From NCBI RefSeq assembly GCF_943192995.1, contig NZ_CALPCP010000017.1, positions 1 through 64,000 on the forward strand: 64,000 bases of DNA, in the 5' to 3' direction. The notes beneath the pieces were generated by a model, which made no database searches, had not been told where the DNA came from, and saw only the letters and a program-made list of their open reading frames with translations. Both the position numbers and the translations under genes were made by a program. Positions 33,501-41,862 of the stretch are shown here, in pieces. The stretch comes from Flintibacter muris (GTDB lineage: Bacteria; Bacillota; Clostridia; Oscillospirales; Oscillospiraceae). Position 1 is the stretch's first letter. Every line of letters begins with the position of its first letter.

Positions 33501-34426
33501 TTCAGTACCTTAACCTCCATCTCCAGCTCCACGCCGGTCTGTTGGAGGACCCGCTCCTTCACCTGCCGCACCAGCTCCAGCACATCGGCGCAGGTGGCTC
33601 CGCCCCGGTTAACCACAAACCCGGCGTGCTTTTCCGACACCTGAGCCCCGCCTGCGGTGAGCCCTTTCAGGCCGCACTGGTCTATGAGGGCGGCGGCGAA
33701 GTGGCCGGTTGGCCGCTTGAACATAGACCCGGCGCTGGGGTACTCCAGAGGCTGCTTGGCCTTTCGCTGGGCGGTCAGCTCGTCCATACGGGCCTTGATG
33801 GCAGCGGGGTCGTCCGGTTCCAGACGGAAAAGGGCCTCCACAACAAAAAAATCACCGCCGGAAAAAATGCTTTTCCGATAGTCAAAGCTGCACTCTGAAG
33901 CGCGGAAATTCTGTTTCTCTCCGTTCCGGTCCAGCACACAGACCCAAAGCAGCTTTTGAGATATCTCCCCGCCGTAAGCCCCGGCATTCATGGTAATAGC
34001 GCCGCCCACGCTGCCCGGAATACCGCTGGCGAACTCCAGCCCGGTAAGGCCCCATTTCTGAGCCTGGTGGGACAGCTTGGACAGAAGCGCGCCACCCCCC
34101 GCGCTCAAAAGCGGCTGTCCGTTTTGGGGAGAAGGATGAAGACAGATCTCCTCAAACTCTCCGGCCAGCTTGACCACAAAGCCGGGGCAGCCCTCGTCCG
34201 CCACCAGCAAATTGCTCCCGTTGCCCAGGAAAAACGGGTCCACATCCAGCTCCCAGGCGGTTTTGAGCACACATGCTGCCTCCGTAATCGTCCTGGGCAG
34301 CGCCATCAGCGCCGCCGGACCGCCGATACGGAAGGTGGTGTGCCTGGACATAGGCTCATTGACCCGCAGCTCCAGCCCCGGACAGCCCTCTGTCAGCCGT
34401 TTTTTCAGCTCCTCCAGTCGTTCCAT
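33497..34426 (-). CDS. murB: UDP-N-acetylenolpyruvoylglucosamine reductase MurB
   Basis: 309 residues from ATG 34426 (GGGAGG five bases upstream). Type II MurB: LRVNEPMSRHTTFRIGGPAA, PFFLGNGSNLLVADEGCPGF, the FAD-site segment GLEFASGIPGSVGGAITMNA, PSAGSMFKRPTGHFAAALID with the catalytic Ser, and the closing TCADVLELVRQVKERV. Reduces enolpyruvyl-UDP-GlcNAc to UDP-MurNAc. Confidence 0.97.
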   Translation of the reverse strand: MERLEELKKRLTEGCPGLELRVNEPMSRHTTFRIGGPAALMALPRTITEAACVLKTAWELDVDPFFLGNGSNLLVADEGCPGFVVKLAGEFEEICLHPSPQNGQPLLSAGGGALLSKLSHQAQKWGLTGLEFASGIPGSVGGAITMNAGAYGGEISQKLLWVCVLDRNGEKQNFRASECSFDYRKSIFSGGDFFVVEALFRLEPDDPAAIKARMDELTAQRKAKQPLEYPSAGSMFKRPTGHFAAALIDQCGLKGLTAGGAQVSEKHAGFVVNRGGATCADVLELVRQVKERVLQQTGVELEMEVKVLK

Positions 34427-34505
34427 AGGTCCTCCCAACAGAAAAATGTGTATCAGTTGATTATAGCAGATTTCCGGGGAAATTAGAATAGGGGAAACAA
34501 AAAAA

Positions 34506-34633
34506 CCAGGAAATCAATTTTGGCGCTGTAGGGCGCGACGACCCCGGCGCGCCGTTGGCAAAAGCCGCCGGCCAGCGGCGGGCCGAGTCGTCCCGCCCTG
34601 CATATACGGCTGGATATTCTGAAAATTGACTCC
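34506..34633. mobile_element. Palindromic MITE, left copy
   Basis: About 128 bp with ends CCAGGAAATCAATTTTGGCG and the inverse GAAAATTGACTCC. Between them lie GTAGGGCGCGACGACCCCGG and CCGAGTCGTCCCGCCCTGCA arms around a GGCAAAAGCCGCC loop region. The copy at 36888-37016 is the same element in reverse orientation, differing at few positions. No coding capacity, so it would depend on a transposase elsewhere. Confidence 0.85.
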
Positions 34634-34636
34634 CAA

Positions 34637-34670
34637 CAAAAAACTGCCATGGATTGTCCACAGCAGTTTG
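34637..34670 (-). terminator. Terminator downstream of buk
   Basis: Minus strand AAACTGC-TG-TGGA-CAAT-CCATGGCAGTTT followed by further T (TTTTTTG). It lies about 80 bases past the buk stop. Confidence 0.75.
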
Positions 34671-34751
34671 GGCCTCTGCTCGATAGCGGTCTATACCGCT
34701 TTTAGAATGTCCTCCTCAGCCTCTGATTGGCCGCTGCCATGAAACGAACGT

Positions 34752-35840
34752 TCAACTTTGCATCACAGGACAGACGGGGTGGAACTGGTGGACATCCTCC
34801 TCTCCCCGGAGGATGCGCAGGCCACCCAGGGCCAGGGCCTCCATCTCGTTCTCCCCGGGAATTACCACCACCCGGCACAGGTTGTGCAGATAGTCAATGA
34901 CCTTTCCGGTGAGCATTTTGGAGTTGGCCAGCCCGCCGGTGAGAATCACCCCGTCAATCAGTTCGGTAAAGCAGGCCAGCATGGTGCCGATTCCCTTGGC
35001 GATCTGGAGAGCCTGGGCCTGATAGACCAGGGCGGCCCACTCATCCCCCCGGGCGATGCGCCGCTCCACCTCCTGGCAGTCGTGGGTGCCCAGCAGGGCG
35101 GACATGCCCCCCTCGCCCCGCAGCTTTTTCAGCATCTCTGCCTTGGTGTACTTGCCGGAGTAGCACATGTCCAGCACATAGAGCATATTCAGGCTGCCTC
35201 CCCGGTCGGGAGAAAAGGGGCCTGCGTCGTCAGACACAGAATCGATGATCCGCCCGTGGCTGTGGGCGGATACGGAAATGCCTCCCCCCAGGTGGGCCAC
35301 CACCAGATTCATCTCCTCATACCGCCGGCCCATGGCCTGGGCGTACTTGTGGCCGGTGGCCCGGGCGTTGAGAACATGGCAGAAGCTGGTGCGGGTGACC
35401 TCCTTAAAGCCGGTAACCCGGGCCTCCGGAAGCAGTTCGTCGCTGGTGACGGCGTCGTAGATATAGGCGGGAATATCCAGCGGCTTTGCAAATTCCCGGG
35501 CCATCAGCCCCCCCAGATTGGAGGCGTGGTCAAAGACGGTGTGGTGAAGCAGGCAGTCGGTGAGGGCGTCGTCCACCAGATAGCCTCCGGACACAATGTT
35601 GGGGATAATGCCTCCCCGTCCCACCACCGCGGACAGCTGCGCCAGGTCGTAACCCTCCAGCGCCAGCCAGCTGCGCACCATGCCTACCCGGTAGTCCAGC
35701 TGGTCATTGAGCGCGGGGTAGGGGGCCAGGTCCTGGTTGGTGTGAACCATATTTCGTGTGTTCAGCAGGCGCTCGTCCCGGTACACCGCCGCCTTGGTGC
35801 TGGTGGAACCGGGGTTCAGCACTAAGATATCATAAGACAT
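34752..35840 (-). CDS. buk: Butyrate kinase
   Basis: 362 residues of the acetokinase fold: start ILVLNPGSTSTKAAVY (phosphate loop), VVGRGGIIPNIVSGGYLVDD, VVAHLGGGISVSAHSHGRII, GPFSPDRGGSLNML and ILTGGLANSKMLTGKVIDYL. Converts butyryl phosphate plus ADP to butyrate plus ATP. It follows ptb with an 11-base overlap. It sits in a 2.5 kb segment flanked by inverted MITE copies. Confidence 0.96.
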   Translation of the reverse strand: MSYDILVLNPGSTSTKAAVYRDERLLNTRNMVHTNQDLAPYPALNDQLDYRVGMVRSWLALEGYDLAQLSAVVGRGGIIPNIVSGGYLVDDALTDCLLHHTVFDHASNLGGLMAREFAKPLDIPAYIYDAVTSDELLPEARVTGFKEVTRTSFCHVLNARATGHKYAQAMGRRYEEMNLVVAHLGGGISVSAHSHGRIIDSVSDDAGPFSPDRGGSLNMLYVLDMCYSGKYTKAEMLKKLRGEGGMSALLGTHDCQEVERRIARGDEWAALVYQAQALQIAKGIGTMLACFTELIDGVILTGGLANSKMLTGKVIDYLHNLCRVVVIPGENEMEALALGGLRILRGEEDVHQFHPVCPVMQS

Positions 35841-36750
35841 GATCTTCCTCCCGGCTCATGGCCGCACAGATTAAAATAGACCAGTATTTTTCCTCCGCCG
35901 TGGCCCCCCGGGAGTTGACGGTGATGGGCGCCCTGGCTCCCAGCACCACTCCGGCCATCTCGCCCCCGGCCAGGCCGTACAGGGACTTGCCCAGCAGATT
36001 GCCTGCGGCGATGGAGGGGGCCAGCAGGATGTCGGCGTCCCCGGCCACCGGGCTGTGGTAGCCCTTCACCTGGGCGGCCTCAGCGTCGGTTGCCAGGTCC
36101 AGGGAGATGGGGCCCTCCACAACGCAGGGCCCGAAATCGCCCCGCTCCCCCTCCGCCTTCAACACAGCTGCGTCCGCCGTCTCGGGCATGGAGGGTGTCA
36201 CCGTTTCTACTGCGCACAGAGCCGCTGCCTTAGGACAGTCGTAGCCCAAAAAGCGGCAGAAATCCACCGCGTTTTTCAAAATGCGCCTCTTCTGCTCCAG
36301 ATCCGGGGCCACCACCATACCGCCGTCGGTGACGTACAACAGCTTGTGGTAGCTGGGCACGTCCAGAATGGCTACATGGGACATGACCTCGCTGGCCCGG
36401 ATGCCCGACTGCCTGTTGACCACCGCCTTCAACAGGGTACCCGTCTGGAGCATGCCCTTGATGAGCATGGTCCCCTTTCCGGAACGGATCAGCGACACAG
36501 CCCTGGCGGCGCATCCGGCGTCGTCAGAGGCGTCCGCCACACAGTCGGGGGACAGCTCCTGGCCCAATCCGTGGGCAATAGATAAAATCTCCTCCCGATG
36601 TCCCACCAGGATGGGTCGAATCAGCCCGTCCCGCTGGGCGGCAAACACCGCCTGGAGCGTGTGCTCATCATGAGCCGCCGCCACCACGGCTGTTTTGGGC
36701 GGAAGGTTGTGAAGTTTGGACTTTAATTGGGAAAAGCCAGCAATTACCAT
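35830..36750 (-). CDS. ptb: Phosphate butyryltransferase
   Basis: 306 residues of the phosphotransacetylase family: VVAAAHDEHTLQAVFAAQRD, IRPILVGHREEILSIAHGLG, GKGTMLIKGMLQTGTLLKAV, ADILLAPSIAAGNLLGKSLY, and VVLGARAPITVNSRGATAEE. Makes butyryl phosphate from butyryl-CoA. Fused-like overlap with buk shows a coupled pair. Ptb may accept branched acyl-CoA too; that cannot be seen. Confidence 0.95.
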   Translation of the reverse strand: MVIAGFSQLKSKLHNLPPKTAVVAAAHDEHTLQAVFAAQRDGLIRPILVGHREEILSIAHGLGQELSPDCVADASDDAGCAARAVSLIRSGKGTMLIKGMLQTGTLLKAVVNRQSGIRASEVMSHVAILDVPSYHKLLYVTDGGMVVAPDLEQKRRILKNAVDFCRFLGYDCPKAAALCAVETVTPSMPETADAAVLKAEGERGDFGPCVVEGPISLDLATDAEAAQVKGYHSPVAGDADILLAPSIAAGNLLGKSLYGLAGGEMAGVVLGARAPITVNSRGATAEEKYWSILICAAMSREEDHVL

Positions 36751-36887
36751 AAGATATCCCCTTTTCTCATTTCTGTGAAAGATATTTTAACATTGAACCA
36801 GGAAAAAGTATAGTAGAAAATGACAATCTGCGCAGACCAACGTTTCAGCTTTCTTCTTCGGCATTGTACCAGGCATCAGCACCGCAC

Positions 36888-37016
36888 GGAAATCAATTTT
36901 TAGAGCATCCAGCCGTATTTGCAGGGCGGGACGACTCGGCCCGCCGCTGGTTGACGGCTTTTGTAAACGGCGCGCCGGGGCATCGCGCCCTACAGCGCCA
37001 AAATTGATTTCCCTGG
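36888..37016. mobile_element. Palindromic MITE, right copy (inverted)
   Basis: The reverse complement of the 34506-34633 element: GGAAATCAATTTTTAGAGCA, then GCAGGGCGGGACGACTCGGC, then GGCGCGCCGGGGCATCGCGC and CAGCGCCAAAATTGATTTCC. It ends 18 bases before the -35 box of marR. The rest of 36751-37034 shows no gene. Confidence 0.85.
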
Positions 37017-37034
37017 TCAACACCGTTTCGGTCA

Positions 37035-37064
37035 TTGACAGATTATACAGCATACTGTATAATC
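37035..37064 (+). promoter_or_regulatory. Consensus promoter of marR-MATE with built-in palindromic operator
   Basis: TTGACA (37035-37040), 17 bases, TATAAT (37058-37063): a perfect sigma-A consensus. The spacer and -10 form a perfect inverted repeat GATTATACAG-CATA-CTGTATAATC (37041-37064), a typical MarR operator size and position, so binding would block RNA polymerase. Confidence 0.88.
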
Positions 37065-37096
37065 GACGTGACAAATGCAGAAAAGAGGCGAAGGCC

Positions 37097-37549
37097 ATGC
37101 TGAACAGCCAGGAGGATGAACTGGGCCGGCTGATCCTAAAGCTGTCCCACCAGATCGTAAAGAACCGGGGCCGGCGGGCCCAGGCCATGGGGCTGACTGC
37201 GGGGCAGTCTGACTGTCTGCTGTTTTTCTCCTCCAGGCAGGAGGCCTCAGTCACCGAGCTGAAGGACTACCTGGGGGTCACCCATCAGACGGCCCAGGGT
37301 CTGGTCCGGCGCATGGCAGACAAGGGCCTGCTGGACTCCCGCCGTTCCCCCCGTGACTCCCGGGTGGTGCTGGTATCCCTGTCCCCCCAGGGGCGGGAGC
37401 TGGCCGCCAGGGTGGCCGGCCGCCGGGAGCAGACAGTGGGCCGGCTGTTCCAGGACATCTCCCCCCAAGAGGAGGAGCTGCTGCTCCGCCTGCTGGAGCG
37501 GGTCTACCAAAGCGCCCGGGATACAGAGGTCCTTTCGGAGGAGGGATAG
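37097..37549 (+). CDS. MarR-family transcriptional regulator
   Basis: 150 residues from ATG 37097 (GAGGCGAAGG upstream). The winged helix includes LTAGQSDCLLFFSSRQEASV, TELKDYLGVTHQTAQGLVRR, MADKGLLDSRRSPRDSRVVL and VSLSPQGREL. It lies directly upstream of a MATE efflux gene (two-base gap) and downstream of a palindrome inside its own promoter, the classic self-repressed drug-efflux arrangement. Ligand unknown. Confidence 0.93.
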   Translation: MLNSQEDELGRLILKLSHQIVKNRGRRAQAMGLTAGQSDCLLFFSSRQEASVTELKDYLGVTHQTAQGLVRRMADKGLLDSRRSPRDSRVVLVSLSPQGRELAARVAGRREQTVGRLFQDISPQEEELLLRLLERVYQSARDTEVLSEEG

Positions 37550-37551
37550 CT

Positions 37552-38931
37552 GTGAACGAACGAAAACAGGCCATTTTTGAGACCCTGCCTGTCAAACAGG
37601 CGGTGCTTCTCCAGGCCATGCCCGGCGTGGCCAGCCAGATGGTAACGCTGGTGTACAACCTGGCCGACACCTATTTTGTAGGGCTGCTCAACGACCCCAA
37701 TCAGACCGCCGCCATTACGGTAGCCTTTCCCTCCTTCCTGATGCTCACCGCCATCTCCAATCTGTTCGGGGTGGGCGGGGCCAGCGCCATTGCCCGGTCG
37801 CTGGGCAGAAAGGACGATCAGGGGGCCCGGCACATCTCCGCCATCTCCATGTGGTTTGGACTGCTGGCCGCCTGCCTGTTCTCCGGGTTGTTCTATCTGC
37901 TCATGGACCCTGTGCTCCATCTGTGCGGCGCCACCGGAGATACCTACGCCCTGGCCAGCGGCTACGCCTTTTGGGTGGTGGCCCTGGGCGGACCCTTTGT
38001 AGTGATGAACACCCTGTTCGCCAACCTGGTCCGGGCGGAGGGAGGGGCCGCCCACGCCTCTCTGGGCGTGTCTCTGGGCGGCGTGCTGAATATCTTGCTG
38101 GACCCCCTGTTTATCCTGCCTCAATTTTTGGGGATGGGGGCGGTGGGGGCCGGCATGGCCACCGCCCTGTCCAACGTGGCCGCCACCCTCTACTTTACCG
38201 GCTACCTGGCCGTCAAGAGGCGGTCCACCGTTCTAACCCCCTCTCCCGCCAGCCTGCGCTATGCGCCGGTGTACCTTAAAACCATCCTGTCCATTGGCTT
38301 GCCCTCCGCCTTGCAGTACGCCCTGACGGTAGTGGCGGTGTCCGCCCAGAGCAAATTTGTGTCCAAATACACCACCCAGGCCGTGGCCGCCCTGGGCATC
38401 ATCAAAAAGCTGGACATGCTCCCCCTCTATTTCTCCACCGGTGTGTCCAACGGCATCCTGCCCCTGCTGGCCTACAACTACTCCTCCGGCAACCGGGAGC
38501 GGCGGGCCGCCGTCTTCCGCTTCGGCTGCTGCCTGACGGTGGGCTTTTCCCTGACCTGCGTGGTGGTGTATGAGATCTTCGCCGTACAGCTGTCCTCCCT
38601 GCTCATCAAAGACCCGGTCACCATCGCCTACAGCGCCGCTTTTCTGAGGCGCATGGTCACTTGCATGCCCCTCATGGCCCTGTGCTACCCTATGATTATC
38701 CAGTTCCAGGCCATGGGGGAGGTAAAGGCTTCACTGGCCTGCTCCATCCTCCGAAAGGGCATCCTGGACATCCCCCTGCTGTTTGTGATGGACTCCCTGT
38801 TCCCTCTGTACGGCTGCATGTGGGTCCAGCCCATTGTAGACGCTATCTCCCTGGTGGTGGCCGCCGCCTTCTACCGGGGTGCCCTGCGCCGGGAGGCCGC
38901 CCGGCCCCTTTCATCAAGTCCCGGGCTGTAA
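37552..38931 (+). CDS. MATE-family multidrug efflux transporter
   Basis: 459 residues, twelve predicted membrane helices in two bundles. GTG 37552 is used, with GGAGGAGGG upstream. Landmarks: LPVKQAVLLQAMPGVASQMV, LVYNLADTYFVGLLNDPNQT (NorM-like helix 2), LFGVGGASAIARSLGRKDDQ, and in the second half IGLPSALQYALTVVA. Exports organic cations or drugs in exchange for Na+ or H+ (family). Under MarR control by context. Confidence 0.95.
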   Translation: MNERKQAIFETLPVKQAVLLQAMPGVASQMVTLVYNLADTYFVGLLNDPNQTAAITVAFPSFLMLTAISNLFGVGGASAIARSLGRKDDQGARHISAISMWFGLLAACLFSGLFYLLMDPVLHLCGATGDTYALASGYAFWVVALGGPFVVMNTLFANLVRAEGGAAHASLGVSLGGVLNILLDPLFILPQFLGMGAVGAGMATALSNVAATLYFTGYLAVKRRSTVLTPSPASLRYAPVYLKTILSIGLPSALQYALTVVAVSAQSKFVSKYTTQAVAALGIIKKLDMLPLYFSTGVSNGILPLLAYNYSSGNRERRAAVFRFGCCLTVGFSLTCVVVYEIFAVQLSSLLIKDPVTIAYSAAFLRRMVTCMPLMALCYPMIIQFQAMGEVKASLACSILRKGILDIPLLFVMDSLFPLYGCMWVQPIVDAISLVVAAAFYRGALRREAARPLSSSPGL

Positions 38932-38958
38932 AAATAAAGAAAGAAGAGAGGTCATATT

Positions 38959-39687
38959 ATGCTTTGGGGAATCATACTTGTCGTGTCCGCAGTGTCGGGC
39001 GTGGTGCAGTCCGTTACAGGCTTTGGTTCGGCCATCCTGATTATGATGGTCATGCCCCACTTTTTCAACATGCTCCAGGCCCCGGCCATCACCTCCTCCA
39101 TCACCCTGGGGATTACCGCCGGGCTGGCCTGGCACTACCGCAAACAGATTGACCTCCGGGTGATGATCCTGCCCACTGTAATCTATGAGCTGGGCAGTGT
39201 GGTCACCCTCCAGGTGGCCGGCAACCTGGACCTGGAGGTCATTGGCATCTCCTTTGGGGTATTTCTTATCGTCATTGCCCTGTATTTTGCCTTTGTGCCC
39301 TCCAGCTTTTCCATCCGGCCCAACCTGATCAGCGCCTCGGTGTGCAGCCTGATTTCAGGCGTATGCAGCGCCCTGTTCGGCATTGGCGGGCCCCTGCTGG
39401 CCATGTATTTCCTGGTGGCCACCAAGAGCAAGGAGGAGTATATCGGCAGTCTCCAGTTCCTCTTCGCCATCACCACCACCATCAACCTGGTGATCCGCAT
39501 GCAGAAGGGCTTTTACACCCTGGAATTTCTGCCTGTCACCATCATCGGCATCATTGGAATCACTGTGGGCAAGATGCTGGGGGTAAAAATTCTGGAGAAG
39601 ATCAATGTGGAGCTGATGCGCAAGCTTGTCTACGCCCTGGTAGGCATCTCCGGGGTAATGACCCTGTTTGAACACCTGCATCTCTAA
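38959..39687 (+). CDS. TauE/SafE-family sulfite/anion exporter-like permease
   Basis: 242 residues with seven to eight membrane helices: LVVSAVSGVVQSVTGFGSAI, LICSLISG-type CSLISGVCSALFGIGGPLLA, and GIIGITVGKMLGVKILEKIN. The two G-rich loops (GFGSAI; GIGGPL) mark the internal repeat of the family. Substrates include sulfite, sulfoacetate and other small anions; not assignable here. It is 27 bases after the MATE gene, so may share its transcript. Confidence 0.88.
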   Translation: MLWGIILVVSAVSGVVQSVTGFGSAILIMMVMPHFFNMLQAPAITSSITLGITAGLAWHYRKQIDLRVMILPTVIYELGSVVTLQVAGNLDLEVIGISFGVFLIVIALYFAFVPSSFSIRPNLISASVCSLISGVCSALFGIGGPLLAMYFLVATKSKEEYIGSLQFLFAITTTINLVIRMQKGFYTLEFLPVTIIGIIGITVGKMLGVKILEKINVELMRKLVYALVGISGVMTLFEHLHL

Positions 39688-39753
39688 TCTTTAGAAGACG
39701 GCCCGAAAGGAACCGAAAGCACAGGAATTCTCCTCCAAAAGCAACAGAAGGCA

Positions 39754-39783
39754 TTGACAAACAGACGCATTTGCCCATATAAT
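39754..39783 (+). promoter_or_regulatory. Promoter of the chemoreceptor gene
   Basis: TTGACA (39754-39759), 18-base spacer, TATAAT (39778-39783), 57 bases before ATG 39841. Confidence 0.8.
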
Positions 39784-39840
39784 AAAATTGTCAATATAAG
39801 CTGAACGCTGAGCAGCTAATAATTGTTGAGGTGGAGAGAG

Positions 39841-41814
39841 ATGAAGAGTATTCGGAAAAAGATCACTGTGAGCTTGATGGCCACAGTCCTGGCCGCCCTG
39901 ATTCTGGTGGGGATGTCCAGCATTGCGCTGAACTACAGAAGCACCATTGCCACAGTGGACCGGCTGATGAGTGAGACCGCAGTTCTGGCTGCGGAGCGGG
40001 TGGAGCAGGAGCTGACTGCCTACAAGAATGTGGCCATTGACGCAGGCTGTACCCCCGAGCTGGCCGCTTTTTCCACCTCCATAGCGGAAAAGCAGGCCAT
40101 TATAGATGAACGCGCCGCTATGCACGGCTTCCAGCGGGGCAATATTATCGGTTCAGACGGCCGCAGTATCTTTGACGGCAACGACTACTCTGACCGGGAA
40201 TATGTGCAGCAGGCCATGCAGGGCAATGTCTATGTGTCCGAGCCCCTGGTCAGCAAAATTACCGGCGATCTGTCCATCATTGTGGCCGCCCCCCTCTACG
40301 CCAACGGGGAGTACGGCTCCAGAATCGTAGGCGTGGTCTACTTTGTCCCCCAGGAGACCTTTTTGAACGACATTGTCTCCTCCATTAAGATCGGGGAGAA
40401 CAGCCGGGCCTATATGATTAACAAAAACGGCGACACCATCGCCGATATCACTCTGGACACCATCACCACCCAGAATGTGGAGCGGGAGGCCCAGAACGAC
40501 AAGTCTTTGAAAAGCCGGGCCGCCCTCCACGCCGAAATGCGCCGGGGCGAGAACGGCTTTGGAACCATCCAGGCCGAGGACGGCTCCCGCTTTCTGGCCT
40601 TCGCCCCTGTGAACGGAACTGACGGCTGGAGCCTGGCTGTGGCCTCGCCCAAGGTGAACTTTTTGGCCGATACATATTTTGGCATGATTATCAACGTGGC
40701 GGTCATTGTGGCCTCTATCCTGGCCTCGATCGTGGTGGCGGTCAAGCTGTCCAGCAACATCAGCGTGCCCATGCAGGCGTGCGTCAAACGGATGAAGCTG
40801 CTGGTGGAGGGTGATCTCAGCTCTCCCGTTCCCCAGGCCACCGGCCAGGACGAGACGGCGGAGCTGACCCGGTCCACGGCGGAGATGGTGAAGGGCCTGA
40901 ACACCATCATCAACGATATCGACTTTTTGCTTAATGAGATGGCCAACCAGAATTTTGATATCCAGTCCTCCCACCGGGAGGCCTATGTGGGCGGCTACCG
41001 AAATATCCTGTCCTCCATGCGCACGCTGAAAATGTCGCTGAGCAATACCATCCGCCAAATCGACTCTGCCGCTGGGCAGGTGTCCTCCGCCAGCGGCCAG
41101 GTCTCTATGGGCGCCCAGACTCTGAGCCAAGGCTCTATGGAGCAGGCCAGCGCCGTGGAACAGCTGGCGGCCACCATAACCGATATCTCCAGCAGCTCCA
41201 AGACTACCGCTGCTGCCGCAGGCGAGGTAGGCCAGTTTGTCAACGAGGCCGGCGGCCACCTGAGTGTCAGTATGGAGTATGTGAAGGATCTGAACAGGGC
41301 CATGGAGAAGATCTCCAGCTCCTCTGCGGAGATCTCCAAAATCATTGCCACTATTGAGGATATCGCCTTCCAGACCAACATTCTGGCCCTGAACGCCGCC
41401 GTAGAGGCCGCCCGGGCGGGGGCTGCCGGCAAGGGCTTTGCTGTGGTAGCCGACGAGGTGCGCAACCTGGCCTCCAAGTCCGATGAGGCGGCCAAGGCCA
41501 CCAAGGCCCTGATCGGGGGCTCTATCGCCGCTGTCAACGAGGGCGGCCAGGCGGTGAATAAGGTCACCGAGTCCCTGGAGAAAACTGCTGTCAGCGCAGG
41601 CCATGTGACCAGCAAGATGTCTATTGTAGTGGATGCGGTGGAGAGCCAGACCGCCGCCATTGCCCAGGTCACCGAAGGGGTGGACCAGATTTCCGCCGTA
41701 GTGCAGACCAACAGCGCCACTGCCCAGGAGAGCGCCGCCGCCAGCGAGGAGCTGTCCGCCGAGGCGGACAGCCTGAAACATCTGGTAAGCCGCTTTACGC
41801 TGGCCAAAGATTGA
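39841..41814 (+). CDS. Methyl-accepting chemotaxis protein
   Basis: 657 residues from ATG 39841 (AGGTGGAGAGAG upstream). Membrane helix 1 at about 10-30, periplasmic double-Cache-type sensor (about 35-280, with [20 protein letters not shown]), helix 2 near 285-305, a HAMP region, then a signalling domain whose hairpin tip reads [20 protein letters not shown] followed by [20 protein letters not shown]. No CheW-binding pentapeptide at the C-terminus. Single gene; the ligand is unknown. Confidence 0.95.
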   Translation: MKSIRKKITVSLMATVLAALILVGMSSIALNYRSTIATVDRLMSETAVLAAERVEQELTAYKNVAIDAGCTPELAAFSTSIAEKQAIIDERAAMHGFQRGNIIGSDGRSIFDGNDYSDREYVQQAMQGNVYVSEPLVSKITGDLSIIVAAPLYANGEYGSRIVGVVYFVPQETFLNDIVSSIKIGENSRAYMINKNGDTIADITLDTITTQNVEREAQNDKSLKSRAALHAEMRRGENGFGTIQAEDGSRFLAFAPVNGTDGWSLAVASPKVNFLADTYFGMIINVAVIVASILASIVVAVKLSSNISVPMQACVKRMKLLVEGDLSSPVPQATGQDETAELTRSTAEMVKGLNTIINDIDFLLNEMANQNFDIQSSHREAYVGGYRNILSSMRTLKMSLSNTIRQIDSAAGQVSSASGQVSMGAQTLSQGSMEQASAVEQLAATITDISSSSKTTAAAAGEVGQFVNEAGGHLSVSMEYVKDLNRAMEKISSSSAEISKIIATIEDIAFQTNILALNAAVEAARAGAAGKGFAVVADEVRNLASKSDEAAKATKALIGGSIAAVNEGGQAVNKVTESLEKTAVSAGHVTSKMSIVVDAVESQTAAIAQVTEGVDQISAVVQTNSATAQESAAASEELSAEADSLKHLVSRFTLAKD

Positions 41815-41832
41815 TTTGAACGAAAACCAAGC

Positions 41833-41862
41833 GTCCCGCCCCCTGCAGGGGGCGGGACTTTT
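41833..41862. terminator. Terminator between convergent genes
   Basis: GTCCCGCCCCCTGCAGGGGGCGGGAC is a continuous palindrome followed by TTTTA on the plus strand; it ends the chemoreceptor gene and abuts the stop of the MerR-RDD gene. Confidence 0.85.
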
